DNA of 64,000 nt from CAYMZZ01 sp044463125 (GCA_044463125.1 JBIQMS010000005.1:62001-126000); one strand, 5' to 3'; numbered from the stretch's first letter, positions 43,505-53,074 are shown. Made by a program: numbers and translations. The notes: generated by a model not told the origin, from the sequence alone.

Positions 43505-44998
43505 TCACTCAATCTTCGTTATCTTCAGCACATTCGTTGGCAGGTGTTGCGCTACCGGCGTGCTTCCGGTATTCACTATAGTGTCGCCGGGTTTTACAAA
43601 ACCCCTTTCTTTCAGGATGGAGATTTGATCGAAGATGATATCATCCAGGCTTTCTTCTTCATCATAGAAGAATGCGCGTACGCCCCAGCTAAGGCTAAGC
43701 TGGTTGACAAGCGTTTTCTTTTTGGTAAAAATATAAAGCGGTGATTTGGGGCGATAGCTGCTGAGCATAAATGCGGTGTAGCCGCTTTGCGTCATGCCTA
43801 CCAGCGCATCGGCGGTAATATCGCTCGCTATTTTACAGGCGTTATAGCAAATGGCATCGCTGAGGAAGGAGGGAGAGTGCGCGATGGCTTTCAGGTCTTC
43901 CTCGCGGTTGTAGCGGTATTCGGTGCGCTCCACTTCCAGGATGATGCGGCGCATGGTTTCCACCACCAGGGTGGGATGCATACCCATAGCCGTTTCACCA
44001 CTCAGCATCACGGCATCTGCACCTTCCAATACGGCGTTGGCCACATCGGTAATTTCGCTCCGGTTGGGTTTCACCCGATCCATCATACTTTCCATCATCT
44101 GTGTAGCTACTACTACTGGCTTGCCGCGGTGAATACATTTACGAATTATGTCCCGCTGAGCCATGGGAACTTTCTCTACGGGAAGTTCCACACCCAGGTC
44201 GCCACGGGCTACCATCACGGCATCTGACTCTACAATGATATTGCGAAGATCGGCCAGCGCCGAAGGCATCTCGATTTTTGCCATCACTTTGATGGAACTT
44301 CCTTTGTCGGCCACACGTTGCTTCAAATCAATGATGTCTTCTGCTTTGCGAACAAAAGAAAGCGCTACCCAGTCCAATTCCTGTTCAATAATGAAGTTAA
44401 AATCTTCAATATCCTTTTCCGTCATGGCGGGAAGGGATATCGCTGTATCAGGCAGGTTCACTCCCTTCTTGGGTAAAAGCATGCCGCCATAAGTTACCCG
44501 CACTTTCACTTCATCCCTGGGTGTAATTTCCGTAACCACTACTTCGAGCTTGCCATCGTCGATCATGATCTTTTCGCCCGGTTTCACATCACGATGCAGG
44601 TCGGGGTAGGAGATATAGATCTTTTCCTTTGTACCCACGAGTTTTTCTTTCGAGGTAAAAGTGAGTATATCGCCCGGCTCTATTTTCAGCGCGCCATTTT
44701 CAATTTCACCAACGCGCAATTTGGGTCCCTGCAGGTCGCCAAGTATGGAAATATTGTAAGGCTCTGTTTTGTTGATCCGACGGATATGGTTGATAATCTC
44801 CAGTTTGTTTTCGTGAGAACCGTGGGAGAAGTTCAATCGAAAAACATTCACCCCAGCCTTTACCAACTCCAGCAATTTTTCATATGTATCGCTGGCGGGT
44901 CCTACTGTGGCAACAATCTTGGTTTTGTGAAATGTATGCGCTAAACCGGCGGAACGGTCCATTTCCGCGTGGTAGTATTTTTCTGCTTTCTTGCTCAT
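43505..44998 (-). CDS. pyk: pyruvate kinase
   Basis: From the ATG at 44998 (an in-frame ATG at 45013 is also possible) the protein has about 497 residues. Motifs: TKIVATVGPAS, FRLNFSHGSHE, the divalent-metal segment KIEMPSALADL with catalytic Lys, VMVARGDLGVELP, and NRSEITDVANAVLEGADAVMLSGETA. The C-terminal domain binds allosteric effectors in this family. It converts phosphoenolpyruvate and ADP to pyruvate and ATP in glycolysis. It lies 28 to 43 bases downstream of pfkA on the same strand, so they form a glycolytic operon. Confidence 0.97.
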   Translation of the reverse strand: MSKKAEKYYHAEMDRSAGLAHTFHKTKIVATVGPASDTYEKLLELVKAGVNVFRLNFSHGSHENKLEIINHIRRINKTEPYNISILGDLQGPKLRVGEIENGALKIEPGDILTFTSKEKLVGTKEKIYISYPDLHRDVKPGEKIMIDDGKLEVVVTEITPRDEVKVRVTYGGMLLPKKGVNLPDTAISLPAMTEKDIEDFNFIIEQELDWVALSFVRKAEDIIDLKQRVADKGSSIKVMAKIEMPSALADLRNIIVESDAVMVARGDLGVELPVEKVPMAQRDIIRKCIHRGKPVVVATQMMESMMDRVKPNRSEITDVANAVLEGADAVMLSGETAMGMHPTLVVETMRRIILEVERTEYRYNREEDLKAIAHSPSFLSDAICYNACKIASDITADALVGMTQSGYTAFMLSSYRPKSPLYIFTKKKTLVNQLSLSWGVRAFFYDEEESLDDIIFDQISILKERGFVKPGDTIVNTGSTPVAQHLPTNVLKITKIE

Positions 44999-45041
44999 GG
45001 TGCTTATGCTCATTAAAATATTCGGGCGAGAAGCGAAAGGA

Positions 45042-46025
45042 TCAGGATGCGAGAATCTTCACGATCTTCATCCATTCTTCGCTGATATGGCCTTTGTTTT
45101 TCACCGCCTGTTCCAGCGGGATATAATGCATCTTATTGTTTTTGATACCGACAAACATATTGTGCTTCCCTTCCATCAGGCATTCTACCGCATGGTACCC
45201 CATACGGCTCGCTATCAGACGGTCGATGCAGGTGGGTGAGCCACCCCTTTGAATATGGCCCAGAATAGCTACGCGAATTTCCGCGTTGGGCAGATTCTGT
45301 TGCAGCACTTTTTGTACTTCATTGGCGCCGCCAAAATCATCTCCTTCGGCTACCACAATGAGGTTGACGAGCTTCTTGCGACGCTCTTTTTCCTGGAGTG
45401 ATTGAATGATCTGGTCGATATCAGTTTTTTGCTCCGGGATCAGAATATTTTCCGCGCCGGTAGCGATGCCACTGTGCAGGGCGATATAACCGGCATCGCG
45501 GCCCATCACTTCAATAATAAAAATGCGGTCATGCGCGTCCATGGTATCACGGATTTTATCGATCGCGCGTACCGCCGTATTTACTGCCGTATCAAAACCA
45601 ATGGTGAAATCGGTGCCATGAATGTCCTTATCAATGGTACCGGCCAATCCCACACAGGGAATATCACATTCCTGGCTCAGCTTTACTGCTCCGCGAAATG
45701 ATCCGTCGCCTCCAATGATCACCAGCCCGTTGATGCCGCGTTTTTTGAGATTTGCATAGGCTTTCTTTCTGCCCGCTTCTTCATAAAAATCCTTGCAACG
45801 TGCGGTTTTCAAAATGGTGCCGCCACGCTGAATAATGTTGGCTACTGATTTTGATTCCATCAATACAATGTCATCATCAATCATTCCCTGGTAGCCCCGC
45901 ATGATGCCATAAACTTCAATGCCGTGATAAGTCGCTGTCCGCACTACTGCCCGGATGGCTGCATTCATGCCCGGTGCATCACCACCCGATGTAAGAACAC
46001 CTATCTTCGTAACTTTATTTGCCAT
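45042..46025 (-). CDS. pfkA: ATP-dependent 6-phosphofructokinase
   Basis: A 327-residue enzyme of standard prokaryotic length. Motifs: IGVLTSGGDAPGMNAAIRA, MRGYQGMIDDD, GGDGSFRGA, GTIDKDIHGTDFTIGFDTAVN with the catalytic Asp, EVMGRDAGYIAL and HIQRGGSPTCIDR. The Gly-Gly-Asp-Gly-Ser in the ATP site marks the ATP-dependent, not PPi-dependent, type. It phosphorylates fructose 6-phosphate. It is the first gene of the pfkA-pyk operon, with a -7 box at 46106-46113. Confidence 0.97.
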   Translation of the reverse strand: MANKVTKIGVLTSGGDAPGMNAAIRAVVRTATYHGIEVYGIMRGYQGMIDDDIVLMESKSVANIIQRGGTILKTARCKDFYEEAGRKKAYANLKKRGINGLVIIGGDGSFRGAVKLSQECDIPCVGLAGTIDKDIHGTDFTIGFDTAVNTAVRAIDKIRDTMDAHDRIFIIEVMGRDAGYIALHSGIATGAENILIPEQKTDIDQIIQSLQEKERRKKLVNLIVVAEGDDFGGANEVQKVLQQNLPNAEIRVAILGHIQRGGSPTCIDRLIASRMGYHAVECLMEGKHNMFVGIKNNKMHYIPLEQAVKNKGHISEEWMKIVKILAS

Positions 46026-46105
46026 TTGGTGTGTAAATAACTGGTTTTTAAGAATATCTAATTTGGTTTGGCAGGCATCCGGACCTACTCCGGCCGTTAG
46101 CGGCT

Positions 46106-46113
46106 CAAAAATA
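46106..46113 (-). promoter_or_regulatory. -7 promoter box of pfkA-pyk
   Basis: Read on the minus strand it is TATTTTTG, fitting TAnnTTTG, about 80 bases upstream of the pfkA start. No TTG occurs 19 bases further upstream. Confidence 0.4.
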
Positions 46114-46190
46114 AGGTTTTGTTGTCATTGTGTGTGATGCTTACATATTGTTATTTGATTGTGAAGCAAATGGGCGTTAGTTTTGAGAGG

Positions 46191-46512
46191 AGTAGTAAGT
46201 AGTAAGTGGTGAGTGGTAAGTAGGAAGTAGGAATTGGGAAGTAGGAATTGGGAAGTAGGTGTTGTAAGTTGATGAGAGAAGAAATGATTGAATGGCTGAA
46301 ACTGAAAATTGGTTTCAGAAAAAAATCTGCGCCAATCTGCGCTTTAATCTGCGATAATCTGCGGGAAAACTCACCTGCATACTAAAGCTGTTTAAAGTGC
46401 TAAAGCGTTTCCCGCAGATTTTCGCAGATTTTTCCGCAGATCAGCGCCTCACAACGATTCAACGATTAAACAGTTCAACAATTCAACAGTTCAACAGTTC
46501 AACAATTCAACC
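46191..46512. repeat. composite repeat region R12 (GTAGTAA, CGCAGATT, ATTCAACA)
   Basis: This divergent gap between pfkA and the peptidase gene holds three classes: GTAGTAA/GGAAGTA heptads (46191-46270), a CGCAGATT-class inverted pair (46316-46370 and 46408-46447), and an 8-bp ATTCAACA/GTTCAACA array (46451-46512) ending just before the ATG at 46515. Bases 46408-46447 are the exact reverse complement of 24868-24907 in R9, a 40-base match. No gene is seen in the gap. Confidence 0.85.
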
Positions 46513-46514
46513 AT

Positions 46515-48863
46515 ATGCAAAAACTGTTTCTAACATTAATTTCAATCGGAATGATGCAGGGGCATGCGCAATTGAAGTATCCCAATACCCACCGCGAAAC
46601 GGTGGTGGATGATTACCATGGTACCAAAGTGGAAGATCCTTATCGCTGGCTCGAAGATGATAACAGCGAACGCACCAAAGAATGGGTGCAGACTCAAAAC
46701 AGACTCACTTTCGATTACCTGGCCAAAATTCCCTTTCGAAAAGAAATAAGGAACCGGCTGGAACAATTATGGGATTATCCCAAATATTCTTCTCCGTTTC
46801 ATAAATCGGGCTGGTATTATTTTTTCAAGAACGATGGACTCCAAAACCAGTCGGTCATGTACCGGCAAAAAGGACTGGAAGCGGAACCAGAAGAGTTTCT
46901 TAATCCCAATACATTGAACAAGGAAGGTATTGCCGCTTTGGGTGGATTGGGTTTCTGCAAATCAGGAAAATACATGGCCTATTCCATTTCCCTGGCCGGC
47001 AGCGACTGGCAGGAGGTTTATGTGATGGAAACGGCATCGAAAAAACTTTTGTCCGATACCATTCGCTTTGTAAAATTCAGCGGATTTAGCTGGAAGGGGG
47101 AGGAAGGTTTTTATTACAGCCGTTACCCCGAGCCGGAAAAGGGCAACAGACTGAGCGGACAAAATGAATACCACAAAGTCTATTTCCATAAACTGGGCAC
47201 TCCGCAGTCGCAGGATGAATTGATTTATGAAGATAAAGAACGACCCAAGCGTTTTCATGGAGCTTCTCTTACAGAAGATGAGCGCTTTTTGCTATTGAAT
47301 ATTTCGGAAGGTACCAGCGGCACTGAACTTTGGTATCGCGATCTGAAAGATGCAAAGCAGAAAGGCTTTAAACTTCTCATAAAAGGCTTTGCCAACGAGG
47401 CAAACGTGATCGACAACGATGGCGACCGCCTGCTGCTGCGCACCAATGTGGATGCGCCCAATTATAAACTGGTTTCAGTAGATCCGGCAAAGCCGGGGAA
47501 AGAAAACTGGAAGATCATTATTCCCGAAAAGCAGGAAGTACTGGAGGCGGTATCTACCGGAGGAGGCTATCTTTTTGCCCGCTATCTAAAAGATGCCAGT
47601 AGTCGTGTACAACAACTGCAATACGATGGGAAGCTGGTTCGTGAGATAGCACTTCCCGGAATTGGAACGGCAGGTGGATTTGGCGGTGAACGGCAGGACA
47701 AAGATTTTTTCTATAGCTACTCTTCCTTTAATCAACCGCCGACCATTTATCGCTACCAGATTGCAACGGGGGAATCCAGCTTATTCCGGGCCACCAAAAT
47801 CAATATGGACCTTAGCGATATAGTAACCGAGCAGGTTTTCTTTACCAGTAAAGATGGTGCGCGGGTGCCGATGTTTTTGACACATAAGCGGGGAATAGAG
47901 TTGAATAGCCAGAATCCCGTGTTGCTATACGGATATGGTGGATTTAATATAGCCGTTACGCCGGGTTTCAGTATCAGCAATGCTTTTTTTGTGGAGCAGG
48001 GTGGTATCTATGCCGTTGTAAATCTACGCGGGGGAAGTGAATATGGTGAGAGCTGGCACAAAGCGGGAATGCTTGAAAAAAAGCAAAACGTGTTTAATGA
48101 CTTTATCGCCGCTGCCGAGCACCTGATCCGTTCGCGCTATACCAGTCCTGAGAAAATTGCCATCCGTGGTGGCAGCAATGGAGGACTGTTGGTGGGCGCG
48201 GTGATGACGCAGCGTCCCGATCTGTTTCGGGTGGCGCTCCCGGCTGTTGGTGTTCTCGACATGCTTCGTTACCACAAATTTACCATCGGTCAGGCCTGGG
48301 CGGTGGAATACGGCAATGCCGATTCAGCCAGACAATTTCCTTATCTCTACAAGTATTCGCCCTATCACAATATTCGGACAGCGGTGAAATATCCCGCCAC
48401 GCTGATTACCACCGCAGACCATGACGACAGGGTAGTGCCAGCACACTCATTCAAGTTTGCCGCCCGCTTGCAGGAATATGCGGGACCCACCAATGTGTTG
48501 CCCCTTTTGATCCGTATTGATACCGACGCCGGGCATGGCGCAGGTAAACCTACTCAAAAGCTGATCGACGAAGCGGCCGATATCTGGAGCTTTACGATGT
48601 ATCACCTGGGTATGAATTACGGAAAGAATGAGAAAGACAATAGAGATGCCGATGCAAAAGCGGGAGGGAAAACTGGTGCTGCTGGCGGCAAGGCGGGATC
48701 TGCGAACAATAAGACGACGGAAAAGAGTCAGAATAGCAATGCTGCTGAATCCGACAATAGTCGTACGCAGGAGGCTTCTGGCAGACCTGCAGCAACAAAA
48801 GCCGAACAAAAGGCTTCGGAGTCTAAAAGTAAATTCCCAAGAAAAAAGAGTGGGGGTAACTGA
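46515..48863 (+). CDS. exported prolyl oligopeptidase (S9A family) with a low-complexity tail
   Basis: A 782-residue serine peptidase with signal peptide (MQKLFLTLISIGMMQGHAQ). The N-terminal part is a seven-bladed propeller; the C-terminal hydrolase carries Ser554 in RGGSNGGLL, Asp637 in TADHDDRVVP and His674 in DAGHGAGKP, a complete triad. Family enzymes cut short peptides after proline. The last 85 residues are an unusual tail rich in Lys, Ala, Asn, Ser and Gly, ending KSKFPRKKSGGN, which the typical family member lacks. It may be a disordered or anchoring tail. An SDR gene follows after 60 bases on the same strand. Confidence 0.92.
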   Translation: MQKLFLTLISIGMMQGHAQLKYPNTHRETVVDDYHGTKVEDPYRWLEDDNSERTKEWVQTQNRLTFDYLAKIPFRKEIRNRLEQLWDYPKYSSPFHKSGWYYFFKNDGLQNQSVMYRQKGLEAEPEEFLNPNTLNKEGIAALGGLGFCKSGKYMAYSISLAGSDWQEVYVMETASKKLLSDTIRFVKFSGFSWKGEEGFYYSRYPEPEKGNRLSGQNEYHKVYFHKLGTPQSQDELIYEDKERPKRFHGASLTEDERFLLLNISEGTSGTELWYRDLKDAKQKGFKLLIKGFANEANVIDNDGDRLLLRTNVDAPNYKLVSVDPAKPGKENWKIIIPEKQEVLEAVSTGGGYLFARYLKDASSRVQQLQYDGKLVREIALPGIGTAGGFGGERQDKDFFYSYSSFNQPPTIYRYQIATGESSLFRATKINMDLSDIVTEQVFFTSKDGARVPMFLTHKRGIELNSQNPVLLYGYGGFNIAVTPGFSISNAFFVEQGGIYAVVNLRGGSEYGESWHKAGMLEKKQNVFNDFIAAAEHLIRSRYTSPEKIAIRGGSNGGLLVGAVMTQRPDLFRVALPAVGVLDMLRYHKFTIGQAWAVEYGNADSARQFPYLYKYSPYHNIRTAVKYPATLITTADHDDRVVPAHSFKFAARLQEYAGPTNVLPLLIRIDTDAGHGAGKPTQKLIDEAADIWSFTMYHLGMNYGKNEKDNRDADAKAGGKTGAAGGKAGSANNKTTEKSQNSNAAESDNSRTQEASGRPAATKAEQKASESKSKFPRKKSGGN

Positions 48864-48923
48864 TTTCGAAAAGTTTGATCGTTTGAATACTTCTATTAAT
48901 CCTGGTAAAATAAATTGGCTGGC

Positions 48924-49814
48924 ATGGTACTGGTAACGGGTGCGAATGGTTTTATTGGTTCCTACCTGACGAAAAAGTTATTGGTGGAAGGCTTTAATGT
49001 GCTGGCAACGGGCACCGGACCTTGCCGCCTATCGGCGGATCAATGGCCGGGCTTGCGCTATGAATCGGTCGATATCACCGATCCTTTTGCGGTGCACGAT
49101 ATCTGTGCTGCCACAAAACCGGATATTATTGTGCATTGCGCGGCCATGGGAAAGCCCGATGAATGTGAACTGAAGCAATGGGCGGCGCACCAGGTCAACG
49201 TTCAGGGAACCATCAACCTGGCGCTGGAAGCTGCTGAATGCGACGCTTATTTTCTTTTCTTATCCACCGACTTTGTATTTGATGGAGAGGCAGGCATGTA
49301 CAGGGAAGAGGATACCCCGCATCCTGTTAACTTTTATGGTCGCACAAAGCTGGAAGCGGAAGCTGCGGTAGAAGAATTGACTACCCATTTTGGTATTGCT
49401 CGCACGGTACTGGTATATGGCGCTCCTCAATCGGGCCGCAGTAATCTGCTCAGTATTGTTGCCAGCAAGCTAAAGAACGGAGAACCCTATAATGTGGTGG
49501 ATGACCAGGTACGTACACCTACTTATGTGGAAGACCTGGTGGATGCACTGGTTGCCATGATCAGAAAAAAAGCACAGGGAATTTATCATATTTGTGGCGA
49601 TGAAATAATGACGCCCTATCAAATGGTTAAAGCAATCGCTGAATACCTAAAACTGGATGCATCCTCTCTGAAAAAGGTTCTTACAAAAGATCTGCATCAC
49701 CCGGCCCGGCGCCCCATGCGCACTGGTTTGAATATTGACAAAGCCAGAAAGGACCTGTCCTATAAGCCGAGAACATTTCGGGAAGGATTGGAAGCTATGT
49801 TTAAACAGGCATAG
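48924..49814 (+). CDS. NAD(P)-dependent sugar-nucleotide reductase/epimerase (RmlD-like SDR)
   Basis: From the ATG at 48924 the protein has 296 residues (an in-frame TTG at 48915 is also open). Rossmann motif VTGANGFIGSYLTK at the N-terminus, HCAAMGKPDECELKQWAAHQVNVQGT in the middle, STDFVFDG, and the catalytic YGRTKLEAE (Tyr-x3-Lys). This pattern fits dTDP-4-dehydrorhamnose reductase and related sugar epimerases. Cytoplasmic. No other rhamnose genes are near, so the substrate stays open. Confidence 0.85.
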   Translation: MVLVTGANGFIGSYLTKKLLVEGFNVLATGTGPCRLSADQWPGLRYESVDITDPFAVHDICAATKPDIIVHCAAMGKPDECELKQWAAHQVNVQGTINLALEAAECDAYFLFLSTDFVFDGEAGMYREEDTPHPVNFYGRTKLEAEAAVEELTTHFGIARTVLVYGAPQSGRSNLLSIVASKLKNGEPYNVVDDQVRTPTYVEDLVDALVAMIRKKAQGIYHICGDEIMTPYQMVKAIAEYLKLDASSLKKVLTKDLHHPARRPMRTGLNIDKARKDLSYKPRTFREGLEAMFKQA

Positions 49815-49840
49815 CCTAGCGGATTACCGAAGGATCTTGA

Positions 49841-50434
49841 TTATTTTTTCCGAAATCTTTTTTCACCCGCCTCCAGTCGCACGGGTAGCCGGTTCTCCGC
49901 CGGCGGAATTGGACAATTATACTTGTCGCTGACGTAAGCGCAGTACGGATTATAGGCTTTATTGAAATCAATTCGAATAATGTCGCCTGCAATATCTCCC
50001 AGCCGAAGGTCGAGGTAGCGACCAGTTTCGTAGGTAGAATCCTCATTGCTGTCATCCGTGAAAGGCAGAAAAAGATAGTCCTTGTATTCCTCCAGGCCCA
50101 GGAGGCTTTGGGATTGATAGATAGTCAACCGGCAGGGAACCCCTTGCCATTCAAAGTGGGCGTAACCATATATGCGAAAGGTTTTTTTTCCTCCGCTGCT
50201 GGTGCCCATCTGCAATAATGCCGGATCCGGCGCCTTTTCAAACCGGGCCTCAATTTGCGCCGATGGATGGATGGGAAAAAACTGAAGCCTTTCTTTGTCA
50301 TTACCCTTCACCACTTCATGCTCTGCCACATAGCGGTCGCGAAATTTTTCCAGCGAATCAACATAGCTCGATTGAGCATTCAGACCCTGGCTCCATGTCA
50401 GCAAGATAACGATAAGTATGCGAAAGGCTCTCAT
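49841..50434 (-). CDS. exported DUF1684 protein
   Basis: A 197-residue protein with a signal peptide (MRAFRILIVILLTWSQGLNAQ). The mature part is a DUF1684 domain: LEKFRDRYVAEHEVVKGNDKERLQFFPIHPSAQIEARF, LTIYQSQSLLGLEEYKDYLFLPFTDDSN, YLDLRLGDIAGDIIRIDFNKAYNPYCAY. DUF1684 has no settled function; the conserved DFNKAYNPYCAY block suggests ligand binding. Its start overlaps the stop of the upstream CtlX-like gene by 4 bases (ATGA), a sign of co-translation. Confidence 0.88.
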   Translation of the reverse strand: MRAFRILIVILLTWSQGLNAQSSYVDSLEKFRDRYVAEHEVVKGNDKERLQFFPIHPSAQIEARFEKAPDPALLQMGTSSGGKKTFRIYGYAHFEWQGVPCRLTIYQSQSLLGLEEYKDYLFLPFTDDSNEDSTYETGRYLDLRLGDIAGDIIRIDFNKAYNPYCAYVSDKYNCPIPPAENRLPVRLEAGEKRFRKK

Positions 50435-51366
50435 GATACTTTTTTTTCTGGCAGGAACACTTCGGCCATCATACAGCGCGCACTGCCACCTCCATTTTTT
50501 TCAATAGTATCGAGCGGACTGTGAAGAATGGGATTAAAGGACTCAAGCTTTGCCCTTTGCCCCGGCTCTAGCGATGCGTAAGCCTGGCTACTCATCACCA
50601 GGAATTTTTCTCCACTTCTGTTTTCCACCTGCAGCATATTGCCGGAAAAATGTTCCATTTGCTCCAGGCTGATGGCTATAATTTCCTTCCCGGTCTTACT
50701 GATTTCTTCAGTCACCCTCTTGCGTTGAAGGCCATCCCGGATGGAATCGAGACATATCACTACATACCGATCGGCCACACACATCATCACGTTGGTATGG
50801 TAGATGGGTAAACCATTTCTGTCCACCGCATCGAAAGCCACAATTCGGTAACCACTGATCCGGGCAAATTCCTCCAGCACCTCAGGATGCGTTCTGGGCG
50901 AAAGGCATGCATAAGCGATTTGTTCACTGCGGTCGAGTACCATACTTCCTGTGCCTTCGAGGAACTTCTCCTGCAATTCCCGCTTACTCAGATCATGCAA
51001 TTGAACGATCTCAAATTTCTTACGGATTTGCTGCAACACTTCCGGTTTTCTTTCCAGTCGCCTGTTTTCGGCAAACATGGGATAAAGAAATACCGTTCCA
51101 TCGGCATGAAAGGAAACCCAGTTGTTGGGGAATACGGAATCGGGTGTATGCGGTTCGGGGCTGTCGTTAACGATGCTAACATCAATGCCCTTGCTCTGCA
51201 GCAAGCTGGCGAAATCATCAAATTCCTTTCGGGCAAGGCTGGCGATATCCTTGTCCTGGTCGGGAACCTGAAAGGCATTGTTGACCGCTGTTTGTGCATT
51301 GAATTCAAACCGCAGCGGGCGGATCATCAGCAAATGCGAAGTGGTTTGCGATCTGTTTGTGGACAT
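50431..51366 (-). CDS. CtlX-like arginine-deiminase-superfamily hydrolase
   Basis: A 311-residue guanidino-group-modifying enzyme. Motifs: MIRPLRFEFN at the start, PDSVFPNNWVSFHADGTVFLYPMFAENRRLERK (Asp and Asn), GTGSMVLDRSEQIAYACLSPRTHPEVL (His), and Cys in GGGSARCMMAEVF near residue 299. The pattern fits the CtlX (citrulline-utilisation hydrolase) branch, which deiminates a guanidino or ureido substrate. It is 16 bases downstream of a second superfamily member and overlaps the DUF1684 gene, so the three form an operon. Confidence 0.85.
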   Translation of the reverse strand: MSTNRSQTTSHLLMIRPLRFEFNAQTAVNNAFQVPDQDKDIASLARKEFDDFASLLQSKGIDVSIVNDSPEPHTPDSVFPNNWVSFHADGTVFLYPMFAENRRLERKPEVLQQIRKKFEIVQLHDLSKRELQEKFLEGTGSMVLDRSEQIAYACLSPRTHPEVLEEFARISGYRIVAFDAVDRNGLPIYHTNVMMCVADRYVVICLDSIRDGLQRKRVTEEISKTGKEIIAISLEQMEHFSGNMLQVENRSGEKFLVMSSQAYASLEPGQRAKLESFNPILHSPLDTIEKNGGGSARCMMAEVFLPEKKVS

Positions 51367-51381
51367 AAGTTTGCTATTGGT

Positions 51382-52833
51382 TCAATCTTCCAGCGCATCG
51401 CGCAGTAGAGGCATACTCATGCAGTGGAAGCCTCCGCGTGCCCTGCTTAATTCAGCAGAGGGCATGGTAATCAGGGTATCTTTTAAGTCTTCTGTATTGA
51501 CTTTGCCCGATTCCAGTTGCTGAATGAGGTCATGTGCATGTATGATTTGAAAGCCAGCTTCCCGAAACGCGTCCAGGGTTTTGTCATTGCGATCATAACC
51601 CAACACTACGCCTTCGCGCAGGGCGAGCAGATTGCAGGAATCGGTCCATTGTTCGCGTGCGTCGTAAGGAAATTCATTATTGCCGGAATAGATGAAACGC
51701 ACTTTTTCATCGCAGTCCAGGTCATTGCGGCTGATATCGGTCAGCAGGTCTTCAAGGTTATCGAAGCTGGTTGGATTCCCCGGATCTTTTCGGCGAAACT
51801 GCGTAATGCGGATCTTCTCGTCTTTCTTGCTGCCTTCCAGCACGCGCTGCACCGGATCCGCGTCTTCCATCTTGATGGATTTTTTGGAAAAAGCGCCCAA
51901 CAATACCCATACATTCCGCTTCACCTGCGTGAAAACGGTATCTATATGCATGTAATCGCGTTTCTTGGGTATTTTGATGACCGTGATTTTCTTAACGATA
52001 TTTTTTTCAAATAAAACGTTGATACATTGATGTGCCGCTTCGGTGGTGGTACGTTCACTGATCCCGATCAATAAGTGATCGCGGGTTACCACCATAATAT
52101 CACCTCCCTCCAGCGTTACTTTCTTATCATCACCATCACGGGGTAGCAGGAAATGATGCGAGGTATTGGGCAACTCAATGATCTTATCGCGGAAGCCGGC
52201 AAACAGGGGATGGTTGAACAAAATATATTTTACCAGCAAAGCTTCCCTCGTACGCGCTTTGCGCGCCGGTTTGTTCAGAAGGATATGATCATTGATAGTG
52301 ATCCCAATATCGCGGGTGAAAATAAAATTGGGAATGGGAGGGAAGAGCATTTCCCGATCATTCATGGAACCGCTGATAAATATCTTGGCCAGTTTATGGC
52401 CATCCATTTCCGCCAGCTCTTCCTGCAACTGGTAAGAGCAGTTCTCCAGCGCGCAAACCGAAGCAATAAGTTTCAATCGGATCTCTCGATTCTCCAGTAT
52501 CTCTCCCAGTAGCCATTGCAGCTCCACTACCTTGTCGGATTTATAAAATTCCGGATGGCCAGGTTTATAGAAATTGTAATCCGCTTTGGGGTCATCTATC
52601 TTTTTCAACCTGCCCTTTATCTTATCGGGATCCAGGAAATAAAGCAGCAGCTTGGTATAATAGTCGTATTCTTTTCTACGAATGGTTTCCAGGTGCACAA
52701 TGTCTTCGAATAGCCAGTCCTGCGCCTTGGAGGGTACCACTTTGCCCAAACCTGCATCGGGGCTATGCACCAGCAAGCGACGTAGAGTGCCTACTTCTGA
52801 GGCCACATTGATTTCAGAACTTTTCTTGCCCAT
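51382..52833 (-). CDS. arginine deiminase-family protein
   Basis: A 483-residue protein, longer than classical arginine deiminase (about 410). It opens with EVGTLRRLLVHSPDAGLGKVVPSKAQDWLFEDIVHL, a typical arginine deiminase start, with NFIFTRDIGITINDHILL, EGGDIMVVTRDHLLIGISERTT, the His block YMHIDTVFTQV and Cys in GGFHCMSMP near residue 471. It would hydrolyse arginine to citrulline and ammonia. No arcB or arcC lies nearby, so it is not a standard ADI operon. First gene of the three-gene operon; R13 lies upstream. Confidence 0.83.
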   Translation of the reverse strand: MGKKSSEINVASEVGTLRRLLVHSPDAGLGKVVPSKAQDWLFEDIVHLETIRRKEYDYYTKLLLYFLDPDKIKGRLKKIDDPKADYNFYKPGHPEFYKSDKVVELQWLLGEILENREIRLKLIASVCALENCSYQLQEELAEMDGHKLAKIFISGSMNDREMLFPPIPNFIFTRDIGITINDHILLNKPARKARTREALLVKYILFNHPLFAGFRDKIIELPNTSHHFLLPRDGDDKKVTLEGGDIMVVTRDHLLIGISERTTTEAAHQCINVLFEKNIVKKITVIKIPKKRDYMHIDTVFTQVKRNVWVLLGAFSKKSIKMEDADPVQRVLEGSKKDEKIRITQFRRKDPGNPTSFDNLEDLLTDISRNDLDCDEKVRFIYSGNNEFPYDAREQWTDSCNLLALREGVVLGYDRNDKTLDAFREAGFQIIHAHDLIQQLESGKVNTEDLKDTLITMPSAELSRARGGFHCMSMPLLRDALED

Positions 52834-52842
52834 AGTAAATTA

Positions 52843-52854
52843 GCTCGAACGAGC
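52843..52854. promoter_or_regulatory. short palindrome upstream of the arginine deiminase gene
   Basis: GCTCG-AA-CGAGC sits 10 bases before the start codon, inside the expected leader. It could be an operator or a small hairpin; no family match is claimed. Confidence 0.35.
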
Positions 52855-52870
52855 GTTAGGCGAAGGTAAG

Positions 52871-53074
52871 GTTTTACGTAGTACGTTATACGTTTTACGT
52901 TCTACGTTGGGTTTAGGGTTTAAAGTTTAAGGTTTAAAGCTTAAAGTAATAGTTCCAATATAATAATAAACCTTCAACCCTAAACCCTCAACCTTAAACT
53001 TTAAACCCTCAACTCTGAACCCTCAACTCTAAACTCCAAAAAACGTACTACGTAAAACGTAATACGTACTACGT
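52871..53074. repeat. heptad inverted-repeat element R13
   Basis: Left: ACGT heptads (52871-52908) and TTTAGGG class (52909-52947). Right: an expanded CCCTAAA/CCCTCAA arm (52966-53036, about ten units, many of the form CCCTCAA) and ACGT heptads (53043-53074). The right TTTA arm is twice the length of the left. The right edge overlaps the stop codon of the universal stress protein gene (TAA read on the minus strand at 53074-53076). Confidence 0.88.

Noticed and set aside
43505..46025. Riboswitch or leader element before the glycolytic pair
   Set aside because: I looked at the 5' region of pfkA and between pfkA and pyk; only a -7 box and intergenic repeats are visible, no conserved RNA fold I can name.
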